DNA of 26,842 nt from an uncultured Peptococcaceae bacterium (GTDB lineage: Bacteria > Bacillota > Desulfotomaculia > Desulfotomaculales > Desulfocucumaceae): positions 1 to 26,842 of the forward strand of contig CATZDY010000031.1 of the NCBI GenBank assembly GCA_958417755.1, given 5' to 3'. Under the pieces are notes generated by a model that saw nothing but the letters and a program-made list of their open reading frames with translations, searched no databases and was not told the origin of the DNA. The stretch's first letter is position 1; every line of letters begins with the position of its first letter. Shown here piece by piece: positions 1 through 8,373 of the stretch. The translations under genes and the position numbers were made by a program.

Positions 1-21
1 TGTTGATACCATAGAGATTGT

Positions 22-846
22 TTATAAAAGAATCTGTTCTCCTGTCGCCAAATATTGGATTTTTTCTTTCATGATTGTTTTCAGCTGCTCATAGGCCACC
101 ATGCCTGTGCAATGGCAGGTATAATATGTGGTATCAATGGTCAAAAGAAATTGGGCAATTTGCTTGATAATGGCGGCATCTTCAGTCTCATCCGTAATAC
201 AATTGTACAGATGAAACCCGCCCACCACACAGTGGGGAATATCTGTATAAAGAGCTGAAAAATGCTTTAGAATATTTACAATGCCCTTGTGGGCACATCC
301 CACAATAAGAGTTGTTTTGCCATTTTCCCTGATGATTAAATTCTGCTCATGGGCAAAATCATCAGGCCCAAAATCATGGCCCATTTTCTTCAGCAAAGTC
401 CGATTTCCTGAGGGCTGGAGCTCATGGCCCTTCACCCCGGAAAACAGGGTTAGCTCTTCATCAAGCACCCATTCATCTTGCACAAATACAAAACGCTCGT
501 TGGGAAGTAATGTTTCATCTAAACCAATATACCCTTTTTCCCCGTTGGATTTCTGGGAATAATAAGGACCAAAGGCATGTTGGTGCAAATAAATCTTTGC
601 TTTGCTATTGTATTTTAAAAATGTTGCCAAACCCCCTCCGTGATCATAATGACCATGGGATAGGATCACCGTATCAATGGCTGCTAAATCTATATCCAGT
701 TTGGCGGCGTTTTGTGCAAACAAAGCACTGGCCCCTGTATCAAATAAAAGCTTATGTTTTTGGGTTTCAATGTAAAGACTCAACCCGTGTTCCCAGGCTA
801 GATCCTGGCGATTTGAGGTATTTTCAACAATGGCTTTGATAATCAT
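22..846 (-). CDS. MBL-fold metallo-hydrolase (DHPS-like subgroup)
   Basis: A 274-residue soluble metallo-beta-lactamase fold protein. The metal site is visible in order: FDTG at about residues 35-38, SHGHYDHGG at 63-71 (the HxHxDH motif), GCAHKG at 183-188 and GGFHLY at 209-214, followed by a Cys/His-rich CHCTG near 249-253. This order, with Cys-Ala-His in the second block, resembles the archaeal/bacterial subgroup annotated as 7,8-dihydropterin-6-methyl-4-(beta-D-ribofuranosyl)aminobenzene-5'-phosphate synthase-like; the true substrate is unknown. An ATG six codons upstream (864) is in frame, but AGGGGGC lies about 8 nt before the ATG at 846, so the shorter start MIIKAIVENT is preferred. It is the last minus-strand gene before the window edge, and no partner gene is visible. 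Confidence 0.88.
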   Translation of the reverse strand: MIIKAIVENTSNRQDLAWEHGLSLYIETQKHKLLFDTGASALFAQNAAKLDIDLAAIDTVILSHGHYDHGGGLATFLKYNSKAKIYLHQHAFGPYYSQKSNGEKGYIGLDETLLPNERFVFVQDEWVLDEELTLFSGVKGHELQPSGNRTLLKKMGHDFGPDDFAHEQNLIIRENGKTTLIVGCAHKGIVNILKHFSALYTDIPHCVVGGFHLYNCITDETEDAAIIKQIAQFLLTIDTTYYTCHCTGMVAYEQLKTIMKEKIQYLATGEQILL

Positions 847-1295
847 GCATCTGCCCCCTAGCAATCCTTCTTTTTCTAAAGCATATCATAAATTTTATAT
901 CTGTCCACCCTTACCTCCTTGGACCCTGCTTGGAGATATCCGTTGATTCTCTATTGCTTTAAAGCCCTGGGCTCAAAACAAGGCCCTGGGCATACCCATA
1001 AAAGCAATAAACAGTGGGCTATCATTCCCTCGGTTTCCCAGGAAAAGGATGCCCCCCAAAGCCCCTGGTTATCAAGCAAAACGCCGGCTAACTCCCTTGA
1101 CACAAAAATAGCGTGCAATCCCTGCAGTCTTCACTGCAATCAACCACATGCTATGGAAAAGCTGGACTTAGCTTCATTGCAATACGATGTATTTGAAACA
1201 CTTTCTACTATGTTCTGTAAGTCAATTTCCAAAAGATAAGAATGAATTTTGCTAAACTATCCTTTTTCTCCTTCATTTTATCCTTTGCCGTGGCG
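847..1295. other. Intergenic stretch upstream of the MBL gene and downstream of the GGDEF gene
   Basis: About 450 bases with no convincing long gene. It contains a small hairpin TGCAGT-CTTC-ACTGCA (1123-1138) and a possible 22-codon minus-strand reading frame at 1208-1276 listed separately. An AAGGAGGT (minus strand, 913-920) precedes a GTG-initiated 10-codon frame (876-908), which may be a leader peptide or chance. A 106-codon plus-strand frame (919-1239) starts with TTG, has no ribosome binding site and resembles nothing known, so it was not called. Confidence 0.6.
1208..1276 (-). CDS. Possible 22-residue small peptide downstream of the diguanylate cyclase
   Basis: A short minus-strand frame begins 19 nt after the stop of the GGDEF gene. 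AAAGGA sits 4 nt before its ATG, which is a reasonable though short spacing. The peptide has a charged start (MKEKKD) followed by a mostly hydrophobic, aromatic stretch (AKFILIFWKL) and a basic end, so it would be amphipathic or membrane-associated if made. There is no family recognition, and a frame this short can arise by chance, so this is a candidate only. Confidence 0.2.
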   Translation of the reverse strand: MKEKKDSLAKFILIFWKLTYRT

Positions 1296-2621
1296 CTACA
1301 ACTGCTGACGGGGATGTTGTTGATAATAGCATTGTTTTTTATGATACATCTGTTCATCCGCCTGCCGGATGAATAAAGGCAAATCAATCTCCTTATCCGA
1401 CCACACTACCCCCATGGAAATACCATTGTTCTGCTCCCCAGCAAATTTATGCTGGGCTTTTTCAACCATTTGTTGAAATATATCCTGGGATACATTTTCG
1501 CAAAATACCACGAATTCATCCCCACTGAGCCGGTATACTTTATGGGATACAAAACTCCTTTGCAGGATATCCGCTGTGCGGACAATGACCTGATCCCCAT
1601 AACCATGGCCCTGGGTGTCATTGATTTGCTTCAGCCCGTTGATATCGCAAAACACCACCCCCAGGGAGGCCAGGGCCTGGGTATGGATGGTGCTAAGGTA
1701 TTTATGATATTGTAAGCGGTTGCATAACCCGGTTAGCACATCATGGCTGTTCTGGTATTCCAGTTCTTCCTGCAAACGGCGTTGCTTCATTTCATTGATC
1801 ACAAAATAGGATAGGGATTGCAACAAAGAAGGGTCTTCAGCATGATAGGAGGGATTGTCCACCCCAATATAGCCAAGGCTCTTTTCCCCAAGCAAAAAGG
1901 GAGCAGCAATCAAACCATGGATGCCTTGCTGTTGCATGCGGCCATATTCAGTGGGAAAATCATCCCGCAAGGCTTCCACATCTTGAATGGTTATCAAACT
2001 TTGTTTTTGAATGGCTTGTTGCCAAAAGGGAATCATGGCAAGCTCCACTTCTTGGAGATAATGGATTTGCGGGCTTACCCCTGGGGCACACCATTCATAG
2101 GTATTGCTACCCATAGTAAGGGTATCATTCATCTCTAAGATATAGGCCCGCTCTGCCTGATAAAATTCTCCAATATTAGAAAGTACTGCTTGTATGGCTT
2201 CATCAAGGCTTTGGGCTTCTGTGAGGGCTCGAATGCAGGCCACTAAGGTACGCTCGTTTTTCAATTTTTGCTGTACCTGCTGGCTTACATTTTCTTGCTC
2301 CGTGATATCCACGGCAATTTCCAAACGTGCAGGCTTGCCCTTCCAATGGATCAATTTATCCTTCAGCAAAAAGTGCCGTTGCCCCATCATGGGGTTGGTG
2401 TATTCCCATACATAAAAAGCATCATAAGTAAGCAATGGATTGGTACAAAATTCACAGGGCTCGTTTCTGTCTTGCAACATTTCATAGCATTTATGCCCCT
2501 GGTAATCCGGTGATTTCATCATGCTCTTACAATAAGCATTGGCAAAAAGCAAGTCATAGGTTTCTAGATCACTGACATAAATAATCTCTCCCAGTTCATC
2601 AATCAAACCATCCTTGTCCAT
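1296..2621 (-). CDS. PAS-GAF-GGDEF diguanylate cyclase
   Basis: A 441-residue soluble signalling protein that should make cyclic di-GMP from two GTP. An N-terminal PAS-like domain (about 10-108) carries a CEFC pair near 56-59 and ends in the typical DITEQ linker. A GAF domain follows (about 128-278), then a GGDEF domain (about 290-435) with LTGLCNR, FCDINGLKQINDTQGHGYGD and the signature SGDEF at 366-370. The first glycine of the signature is replaced by serine, which many active cyclases tolerate. The RxxD product-inhibition site expected five residues before the signature is absent (FVSH instead). No membrane segments are seen, so input is likely cytoplasmic through PAS and GAF. AAGGAGG lies 5 nt before the ATG. 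It appears to be transcribed alone. Confidence 0.92.
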   Translation of the reverse strand: MDKDGLIDELGEIIYVSDLETYDLLFANAYCKSMMKSPDYQGHKCYEMLQDRNEPCEFCTNPLLTYDAFYVWEYTNPMMGQRHFLLKDKLIHWKGKPARLEIAVDITEQENVSQQVQQKLKNERTLVACIRALTEAQSLDEAIQAVLSNIGEFYQAERAYILEMNDTLTMGSNTYEWCAPGVSPQIHYLQEVELAMIPFWQQAIQKQSLITIQDVEALRDDFPTEYGRMQQQGIHGLIAAPFLLGEKSLGYIGVDNPSYHAEDPSLLQSLSYFVINEMKQRRLQEELEYQNSHDVLTGLCNRLQYHKYLSTIHTQALASLGVVFCDINGLKQINDTQGHGYGDQVIVRTADILQRSFVSHKVYRLSGDEFVVFCENVSQDIFQQMVEKAQHKFAGEQNNGISMGVVWSDKEIDLPLFIRQADEQMYHKKQCYYQQHPRQQL

Positions 2622-3237
2622 GGGGCCTCCTTATTGCAAATATCTGCTTTTTTGGTACACTTCTACCCATCCTTGATCCTGCCCAGTATTTTTCCTTTTC
2701 TTCCTCTTTATTATTGTAACGAATCCCTCTGGCAAAGTCTATCTGTTTTCCCCTTTCCCCAGTCACCAAAGGCCTCCCCCATTACAAGACATCAAAGCAA
2801 ATTAAAATAAATAACGCCAACCATGCAAGACAGCATATGAATTACTCTGTTCAAGTCATTATAGGCGTCTTTCCCTTTTGTGAAAGCAACTGCCCATAAA
2901 AGGGCCACTATTCCTTTGTTATCTAGCATGTATGGTTTTCTACCCCAACCTAAAGAACAATTCAGGGACTTTTTTTGCCCCTTCGTTCCTTTATGGGGCT
3001 GATTGGGACATCCAGTGTTTGCCATGGGTTGGTTTTGTATTATACTAGGCATAATCATCATACGAAACATCATATACTTGCCAATACCTTCATGGTATAC
3101 CTGCCATGATAATCATGGCATTCTAACCTATACCAGGTACTTTTCATTCATTATGATTTTACGATGAAAACTCATACCAATTAACAGCTGTGAGAGGGAT
3201 TTATAGTATGTTACACCAGAACCAAGGGGAGGAAATC
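2622..3237. other. Intergenic region between the divergent GGDEF and Rph-like genes
   Basis: About 616 bases separating divergent genes. The right half holds a dense cluster of inverted repeats (3084-3139, listed separately). At 2715-2742 the plus strand reads TGTAAC-N16-GTCTAT, which resembles an ECF-type promoter but is about 500 nt from the next plus-strand gene. A 93-codon minus-strand frame (2792-3073) has no ribosome binding site and an atypical composition, so it was not called. Confidence 0.6.
3084..3139. promoter_or_regulatory. Palindrome cluster upstream of the Rph-like gene (candidate operator)
   Basis: Three inverted repeats lie within 56 bases. They are ATACC-N5-GGTAT (3084-3098, with GGTATACC at 3094-3101), a perfect 19-base palindrome TGCCATGATAATCATGGCA (3102-3120, 9-bp arms around one base), and TACC-A-GGTA (3131-3139). 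The centre is about 120 nt before the ATG at 3238, where a promoter and operator would be expected. Rifamycin-inactivating genes of other bacteria carry a 19-bp rifamycin-associated element. This palindrome has the same length but not the G/C-rich consensus I remember for that element, so a shared function is only a guess. It has no T tract and is not a terminator. Confidence 0.5.
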
Positions 3238-5901
3238 ATGAGTCAAAACATTGTATTTTTAAAAGACATTACCAATGATTCACTGCCCGTGGGGGGCAAA
3301 GGAGTGAACCTGGGACAACTGACCCAACAGAACATCCCTGTACCCCCGGGGTTTTGTCTTACCACCCTGGCCTATCAACAGTCCATGGGCCTGGCTTTGC
3401 GAAAAGAAGGCTTTTTGCAACAATTGGAGGCTTTAGGAGAAGAAGAGGGCCAAAACATCCAAGATACGGCTCAAACCATTCGCCAATTTATCATCCAGCA
3501 AGAGTTTCCCCCAAGCCTCAGGGATGAAATCATCCAAACCTTGGGACAGATTGATAGGCAAGGATTTTACGCCGTGCGGTCCAGCGCCACCACAGAGGAT
3601 TTGCCGGGCTTGTCCTTTGCTGGACAACAAGACACATATCTCAATTGTCATGGGGAAGAAGGCATTTTGACCAGCATCCAACAATGTTGGGCTTCTCTTT
3701 ATAATGAGCGGGCTGTCCGATACCGCAAAAAAAATCGCATTCCTGAGGAAAAGGTTTGGATGGCTGTGATCATCCAAAGCATGATTGCTGCGGAAAAATC
3801 CGGCATTGCCTTTACCGCAGACCCGTTGCGCAACAATTGGGATTGCATCAGCATCAATGCCGGGTTTGGCCTGGGGGAAGCTTTGGTGGCAGGTCTCATT
3901 ACCCCTGACTTGTATCAATATAGCAAAAGCAAGCGGTGTTTGGTCAAAAAAGAAGTGGCCTTAAAAGAAATAGGTATTTACGCTTTACCCTCCGGAGGCA
4001 CCCAAACCAGACCCCTGGCCCCGGCGCAACAAAAAAAACAGGTACTTTCTTCGGAAGCCATCCTGGTGCTTTGCCGCTTGTGTCAAAAAACCGAAGACTT
4101 GTTCGGCTATCCCCAGGATATTGAATGGTGTATGGATGCCCAAGGCGCTTTGTATGTGGTGCAAGCAAGGCCCATCACATCTCTGTATCCCAAGGTAAAA
4201 ACCGTAAAAGATAACAAAAAACATGTATTTCTTTCTTTTAACCATATTCAGGTGATGACTGATCCCATCAAACCTTTAGGCCTTGATTTTCTCGCTCATA
4301 TTTTCTTTTACGGTCAAAACCCTAAAACCAATCGTTCGGACTTGCTCCATCAGGCAGGGGGGAGATTATACCTTGATTATACTGCGCTGCTCCAACTGCC
4401 CTTGCGCCAAAAGCTTTTGGCAGTCTTGAGCAACATGGACCAACAAATGGCCCAGGGCTTGGCCGCCTATCTGCAAGAAAATCATCTACCTTTGCGCTGG
4501 CCCGGCCCCCAAACCAGGGAATTTTTAAGCCATTTCCTTCTACCCTTGTTGCGCCAAACCTGGAGAAACTATCGCCGTGCTGGGCAAGGACAAGGCCGGG
4601 ATACGGTGGAAGCTTTTATCCGGCAATATCCCGCAGCATTGGAAAAAAGAATCCAACAAGCTGAAAGCCCTTGGGAACAACTGTTGGAGGTCAAAGCATG
4701 TACCCAGGATTGTCTGAAAACCATTTTCTTGCATATTTTCCCCAGCATTTTACCTGGCATGATAAGTTACAAGCAGCTCAAGGCTTTGCTACAAAGGGAA
4801 GGGCTGGATCCTAAGTATGCTGACCAAATTGTGGCTGGCCTAGAGGGCAATATCACCACCCAAATGGGGCTACTCACCGGGGAACTGGCCGAGCTAATCC
4901 AAAAATCGCCCCAGGACATTGCCCTATTGCGGCAAAATCCCCGGACAGCGCACCTAGCATTATTGCAACATAGCCAAAACCCTGTTCTCAAGGAAACCCT
5001 GGAGCATTTTTTACAAACCTATGGCATGCGGGGCATTGGAGAAATCGATATCACCAGAGATCGATATGCCGAGGACTTCCGTCCCCTGGCCGTGGGGATG
5101 TTGAATCAAATTGACAATGCTGATTTGGTTTCTCCTCGGCAAAGCTATCAAAAATTGGTACAGCTATCCCTGGCAACAGAACAAAAGCTTCTCAGCAAAT
5201 TACAAGACCAAGATCCCCGGGTCAAAAGAAAAGCGGAACAACTCATCCACAACATGAGAGCTTACCTGAGTCTGCGGGAACACGGCAAATATGCCCTGAT
5301 GCTTTGTTTCGGAATCTTTCGCCGGGTTCTCAACGCTTGCAGCCAGGAATTACAACAAAGAAAAGTGCTCCGAAAAGCCCAGGATTTCCATTATTTAACC
5401 ATGGATGAAGTCATTGAAGGCCTCACAGGCAAGGGGGCGAAACTGCAAGTTCTGGCTGATGAGCGCAAACAAACCTATGCGTCCTATCAAAGGCTAACCC
5501 CACCCCGGGTGATGGATGAAAAAGGGATCATTTACCACAGCCAGGCCAACCAAGGACAGCAGGCCACCAATGCCTCCAGAGTATTGGGAGGCGCAGGAGT
5601 CTCTGCAGGGGTTGTGGAAGGTTATGCCCGGGTTTTGCTTGATGCCCACACCCAACAGTTACAAAAGGATGAAATCTTGGTCACCAAATTTACAGATCCC
5701 GGCTGGACCCCCCTGTTCATCCAAGCCCAAGGATTGGTGTTAGAAGTGGGGGGCCTTATGACCCATGGGGCTATTGTGGCCCGGGAATACGGCTTGCCCT
5801 GCGTGGTGGGGGTAGCCCAGGCCACAGATAAAATTAGAACCGGAGATTTTTTGCGGGTGGATGGGAACAAAGGCACTGTGGAAATTTTAAACCGCCCTTA
5901 A
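3238..5901 (+). CDS. rph: Rph-like dikinase (rifampicin phosphotransferase / PEP synthase-like)
   Basis: An 887-residue cytoplasmic protein with the domain order of rifampicin phosphotransferases. An N-terminal ATP-grasp pair carries VGGKGVNLGQL (Lys21) and VRSSATTEDLPGLSFAGQQ (Arg114), closing with DIEW and VVQARPIT. A long helical middle section (about 320-770) would be the substrate-binding part. The C-terminal swivelling domain carries GGLMTHGAIVAREYGLPCVVGV, with the phosphocarrier His at 843, 44 residues from the end. It stops there and lacks the PEP-binding barrel of true PEP synthase, which favours an Rph/YvkC-type enzyme (ATP + drug + water to AMP + phosphodrug + phosphate). GGGGAGG precedes the ATG at 3238, so an upstream in-frame start at 3190 is not preferred. 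Many such proteins are annotated simply as PEP synthase; rifampicin activity here is inferred, not shown. Confidence 0.85.
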   Translation: MSQNIVFLKDITNDSLPVGGKGVNLGQLTQQNIPVPPGFCLTTLAYQQSMGLALRKEGFLQQLEALGEEEGQNIQDTAQTIRQFIIQQEFPPSLRDEIIQTLGQIDRQGFYAVRSSATTEDLPGLSFAGQQDTYLNCHGEEGILTSIQQCWASLYNERAVRYRKKNRIPEEKVWMAVIIQSMIAAEKSGIAFTADPLRNNWDCISINAGFGLGEALVAGLITPDLYQYSKSKRCLVKKEVALKEIGIYALPSGGTQTRPLAPAQQKKQVLSSEAILVLCRLCQKTEDLFGYPQDIEWCMDAQGALYVVQARPITSLYPKVKTVKDNKKHVFLSFNHIQVMTDPIKPLGLDFLAHIFFYGQNPKTNRSDLLHQAGGRLYLDYTALLQLPLRQKLLAVLSNMDQQMAQGLAAYLQENHLPLRWPGPQTREFLSHFLLPLLRQTWRNYRRAGQGQGRDTVEAFIRQYPAALEKRIQQAESPWEQLLEVKACTQDCLKTIFLHIFPSILPGMISYKQLKALLQREGLDPKYADQIVAGLEGNITTQMGLLTGELAELIQKSPQDIALLRQNPRTAHLALLQHSQNPVLKETLEHFLQTYGMRGIGEIDITRDRYAEDFRPLAVGMLNQIDNADLVSPRQSYQKLVQLSLATEQKLLSKLQDQDPRVKRKAEQLIHNMRAYLSLREHGKYALMLCFGIFRRVLNACSQELQQRKVLRKAQDFHYLTMDEVIEGLTGKGAKLQVLADERKQTYASYQRLTPPRVMDEKGIIYHSQANQGQQATNASRVLGGAGVSAGVVEGYARVLLDAHTQQLQKDEILVTKFTDPGWTPLFIQAQGLVLEVGGLMTHGAIVAREYGLPCVVGVAQATDKIRTGDFLRVDGNKGTVEILNRP

Positions 5902-5971
5902 CCCAAGCTAAGCTTGGCCCAAGATTTTGCCCCAGAGCGAGATACCCTTGCAAACGACAAAGGAGCATCGT

Positions 5972-6735
5972 ATGAACCCCTGGTTTACAGTGGAAATCAT
6001 TGACCCCAACACCTTTGCCATCAGTGAATACCAACATTGGGAACAAACCCATTGTTATTTGCTATTGGGAACCCAAAAAGCCCTGCTCATTGACAGTGGC
6101 TTAGGAGTACAAAACATCAGCACTGTGGTGCATCGCCTGACCAATCAATCTGTGCTCCTGGCCACCACCCATGCGCATTGGGATCATATCGGGGGCACTG
6201 GCATTTCCCCCGCATTGCTGTGCATGCCCAAGAAAGGGAATGGCTGGAACAAGCATTCCCCCTGCCCTTGGATGCAGTGAAAGCCAATATAATCCAAAAG
6301 CCCTGTTCCTTTCCCCCGGATTTTCAGCTGGAACATTACCGCATTTTTCAAGGTACCCCCACCATGATTTTACACCACCAGGATATCCTGTCCCTGGGGC
6401 ACAGACAAGTGCAAGTCCTCCACACCCCAGGGCATTCCCCGGGGCATGTCTGTTTTTTTGAACCTCGCACAGGGTATTTATTTTCCGGAGATTTGATTTA
6501 TCAAGGCACCCTGGACGCCTTTTATCCCAGCACGGATCCTTTGGCCTTTTGGCAGTCCATTCAACTGGTGAAACAATTACCCTTAAAAAAGATTTTACCC
6601 GGCCATTACACCTTGCACATCCCATTGGACCTTGTGGAGGAAATTGACCGGGGTTTTACCACCCTTTGGCACCAAGGAAAGCTCCAACAGGGCCAGGGCC
6701 TATTTTCATTCCCCCATTTCAACATTCATCTATAA
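5972..6735 (+). pseudogene. MBL-fold hydrolase interrupted by a one-base frameshift
   Basis: Two overlapping frames make one metallo-beta-lactamase fold hydrolase of about 254 residues. The first frame starts at ATG 5972 (AAAGGAGC 5 nt upstream) and carries TTHAHWDHIGG, the HxHxDH metal motif. It then loses sense at the run GGGGG (6191-6195). The frame one base back continues at once with HWHFPRIAVHAQ, then HTPGHSPGH, SGDLIY and LPGHYTLH, to a stop at 6733-6735. All metal ligands are intact across the two parts, so the break is recent, a sequencing or assembly error in the G5 run, or a slippage site; one missing G explains it. It begins 70 nt after the Rph-like gene on the same strand and may share its transcript. 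Its substrate is unknown (glyoxalase II/flavin-independent MBL type). Confidence 0.8.
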
Positions 6736-7128
6736 AACACCCCTGGCTGCCACTTCCCTACCCCTAAACCAGATACCCACCAGTTGTTTTTCTTCTACTG
6801 TCTCAAGGGCCTTTTAAGAGATTGTAAACCTTGTTTTAGCAAGACAAGGCACTCAGATGGTTCCTGACTCCTCGCAATAACAAAAAAGACTCTTTGGTGT
6901 ATCATAGAAAACAATCTTTTTGTCTACCCTGTCCCGACATTGTCCACACTAGAAAAGGCGGGATTTTCCTACTCTGTGTCGAATGCTTTATATTGATAAA
7001 GCCAAGGCCTAAAAATTTACATCAATGAAACTTTTTTGTTAAAAAAAGGATGTCATCTGGATAGCCTTTGGTTTATACTCTTTTTAACAATAAAATTTTG
7101 CCTTGTGATGAGGAGAATTTAAACCTAT
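6736..7128. other. Intergenic stretch before the VTT-domain gene
   Basis: About 390 AT-rich bases without a gene. There is a weak hairpin CCTTGT-N9-ACAAGG near 6829-6850 without a T tract. Close to the next gene lies the nested inverted repeat listed at 7036-7090. No clear promoter was identified. Confidence 0.55.
7036..7090 (+). promoter_or_regulatory. Nested inverted repeat in the leader of the VTT-domain gene
   Basis: TTGTTAAAAA (7036-7045) pairs perfectly with TTTTTAACAA (7081-7090). Inside the 35-nt interval AAAGG (7045-7049) can pair with CCTTT further right, giving an extended stem-loop that ends about 20 nt before the ribosome binding site AGGAGA (7111-7116). The outer arms are A/T only, so stability is modest and chance is possible. 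It could be an operator or an RNA leader element. Confidence 0.3.
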
Positions 7129-7863
7129 ATGGGTGATGTAAAAAATGATGCAATGATCCAACAGCATATGGCTGTCAAAAGGCGGCAAAGAATCACTGTT
7201 TGCGTGATTTCCCTGGTTTTATTCGCCATCCTTTCCCTGGTTATTCTTTGGTTTGTGGGACGACCCATGCTCCATTTTGTCTCAGATCCTCTGCAATTCC
7301 GGGACTGGGTGGATACCCACGGATTTTGGGGCGAACTTGTTTGCATTGGCATGATGGCCTTACAAATTATCATTGCTGTTATCCCCGGGGATCCCATTGA
7401 AATTGGAGCAGGCTTTGTATTCGGCGTATGGGAAGGAACCCTACTCTGCGTCATTGGGGCCTTCATTGGCACAGCGGTTTCGTTTTTGTTTACCCGCCAT
7501 GTGGGACTTAAGGCAGTGGAACTCTTTTATTCCCAGGAAAAAATCATGTCCTTGACATTTTTACAAAATACCAAAAGGCTTTATTTGATCACCTTGATTC
7601 TGTTCCTCATCCCAGGAACCCCCAAGGACTTTATCACCTATTTCGCTGGCTTAACCCCCATGCGCTTCTCCCTTGTGCTTTTGATGTCTGGTTTTGGTAG
7701 GATTCCTTCTATTTTGATTTATACCATTAGTGGCAATGTTTTAGGGTTGCAGAATTTTGAATTGGCCATCCCGCTTTTTGCCAGCAGTGTGATTCTCAGT
7801 GTAACAGGTATTTTGATTTATAAAAAATTCAGCAAAAAAATGAGCCAAAGGAATAGCGCATAA
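7129..7863 (+). CDS. TVP38/TMEM64 family membrane protein (VTT domain)
   Basis: A 244-residue integral membrane protein. A basic N-terminus (KRRQR) is followed by a membrane segment (about 23-43), then the VTT/SNARE-associated core: ALQIIIAVIPGDPIEIGAGFVFG (about 82-104), a small-residue-rich helix with GAFIGTAVSFLF, and the hallmark LIPGTPKDFITYFAGLTPM (about 161-179). Two more helices and a short basic tail follow. Proteins with this fold are related to DedA transporters and to lipid scramblases; the cargo of this one is unknown. The ATG at 7129 is 12 nt from AGGAGA, slightly long. The gene stands alone, with 130 nt to the zinc-ribbon gene behind it. Confidence 0.88.
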   Translation: MGDVKNDAMIQQHMAVKRRQRITVCVISLVLFAILSLVILWFVGRPMLHFVSDPLQFRDWVDTHGFWGELVCIGMMALQIIIAVIPGDPIEIGAGFVFGVWEGTLLCVIGAFIGTAVSFLFTRHVGLKAVELFYSQEKIMSLTFLQNTKRLYLITLILFLIPGTPKDFITYFAGLTPMRFSLVLLMSGFGRIPSILIYTISGNVLGLQNFELAIPLFASSVILSVTGILIYKKFSKKMSQRNSA

Positions 7864-7918
7864 AAACCTAAATACAAGCCAGCTGCTACAAAGCTATGCC
7901 AGAGGAAATTTTGCCATT

Positions 7919-7946
7919 TTGTGATTTGCTTTATATTTGTTATGAT
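7919..7946 (+). promoter_or_regulatory. Possible sigma-A type promoter for the zinc-ribbon gene
   Basis: TTGTGA (7919-7924), a 16-nt spacer and TATGAT (7941-7946) lie about 48 nt before the ATG at 7994. The match is moderate (4/6 and 5/6 to the consensus), and the placement suits the gene. It was identified by eye only. Confidence 0.35.
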
Positions 7947-7993
7947 ACATTTGTACAAGCTTAGCCCAGATATTCATGAAAGGAGGCGTTTTT

Positions 7994-8260
7994 ATGACGG
8001 AAAAATATTGCCAATCCTGCGCCATGCCCATGGGAAACAACAAAGAGCTCTATGGCACCAATGAGGATGGAAGCAAAAATGAGGATTATTGCCAATACTG
8101 CTATCAAAAGGGTGTCTTTACTGCTAATGTGAACATGGAGGAAATGATTGAAATCTGCATCCCCCACATGCTGGCCGCGCACCCGGACATGACCGCAGAA
8201 AAAGCCAGAAGCATGATGCAAGCGTATTTGCCCCAATTGAAACGGTGGCAACAGAAATAG
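7994..8260 (+). CDS. Small zinc-ribbon protein
   Basis: An 88-residue soluble protein with two Cys pairs, YCQSCAMPM near the start and YCQYCYQKG about 30 residues later, forming a probable zinc ribbon. The acidic spacer contains the frequent family pattern GTNEDGSKNEDYC. The C-terminal half is helical, with NMEEMIEICIPHM and MTAEKARSMM. This matches the family annotated as putative zinc ribbon domain proteins, which have no established function. AAAGGAGG lies about 7 nt upstream of the ATG at 7994, making this start better than the in-frame ATG at 7976, which itself precedes the site. A strong terminator follows at 8292-8344. Confidence 0.85.
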   Translation: MTEKYCQSCAMPMGNNKELYGTNEDGSKNEDYCQYCYQKGVFTANVNMEEMIEICIPHMLAAHPDMTAEKARSMMQAYLPQLKRWQQK

Positions 8261-8291
8261 TCTCGCTTAAACCGGAGCAAGGCTTGAAACC

Positions 8292-8344
8292 AAAAACAGC
8301 GCGATGAAAGGCCTAGCATCAATCCTTTGCCTAGCGCTGTTTTT
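8292..8344. terminator. Bidirectional rho-independent terminator
   Basis: AAAAACAGCGC (8292-8302) pairs perfectly with GCGCTGTTTTT (8334-8344), and an inner AAAGG/CCTTT pairing lies inside the 31-nt interval. Each strand ends its stem in a T tract, so it can stop both the plus-strand zinc-ribbon transcript and the minus-strand sigma/anti-sigma transcript converging on it. Confidence 0.85.
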
Positions 8345-8373
8345 TCATGCAACAGGTAAACCTCTCCGGTCCC

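Noticed and set aside
876..908. AAGGAGGT plus GTG opening a 10-codon leader frame before the MBL gene
   Set aside because: Good ribosome binding site but only ten codons; sites of this quality are expected by chance in a window of this length.
919..1239. 106-codon plus-strand frame
   Set aside because: Starts with TTG, no ribosome binding site, no recognisable motif and odd composition; most likely chance.
2792..3073. 93-codon minus-strand frame
   Set aside because: No ribosome binding site before its ATG and no family resemblance; it ends near the palindrome cluster of the divergent gene.
5903..5917. CCAAGC-TAA-GCTTGG hairpin after the Rph-like gene
   Set aside because: Only 6 bp, three-base loop and no T tract; not a convincing terminator between two genes 70 nt apart.
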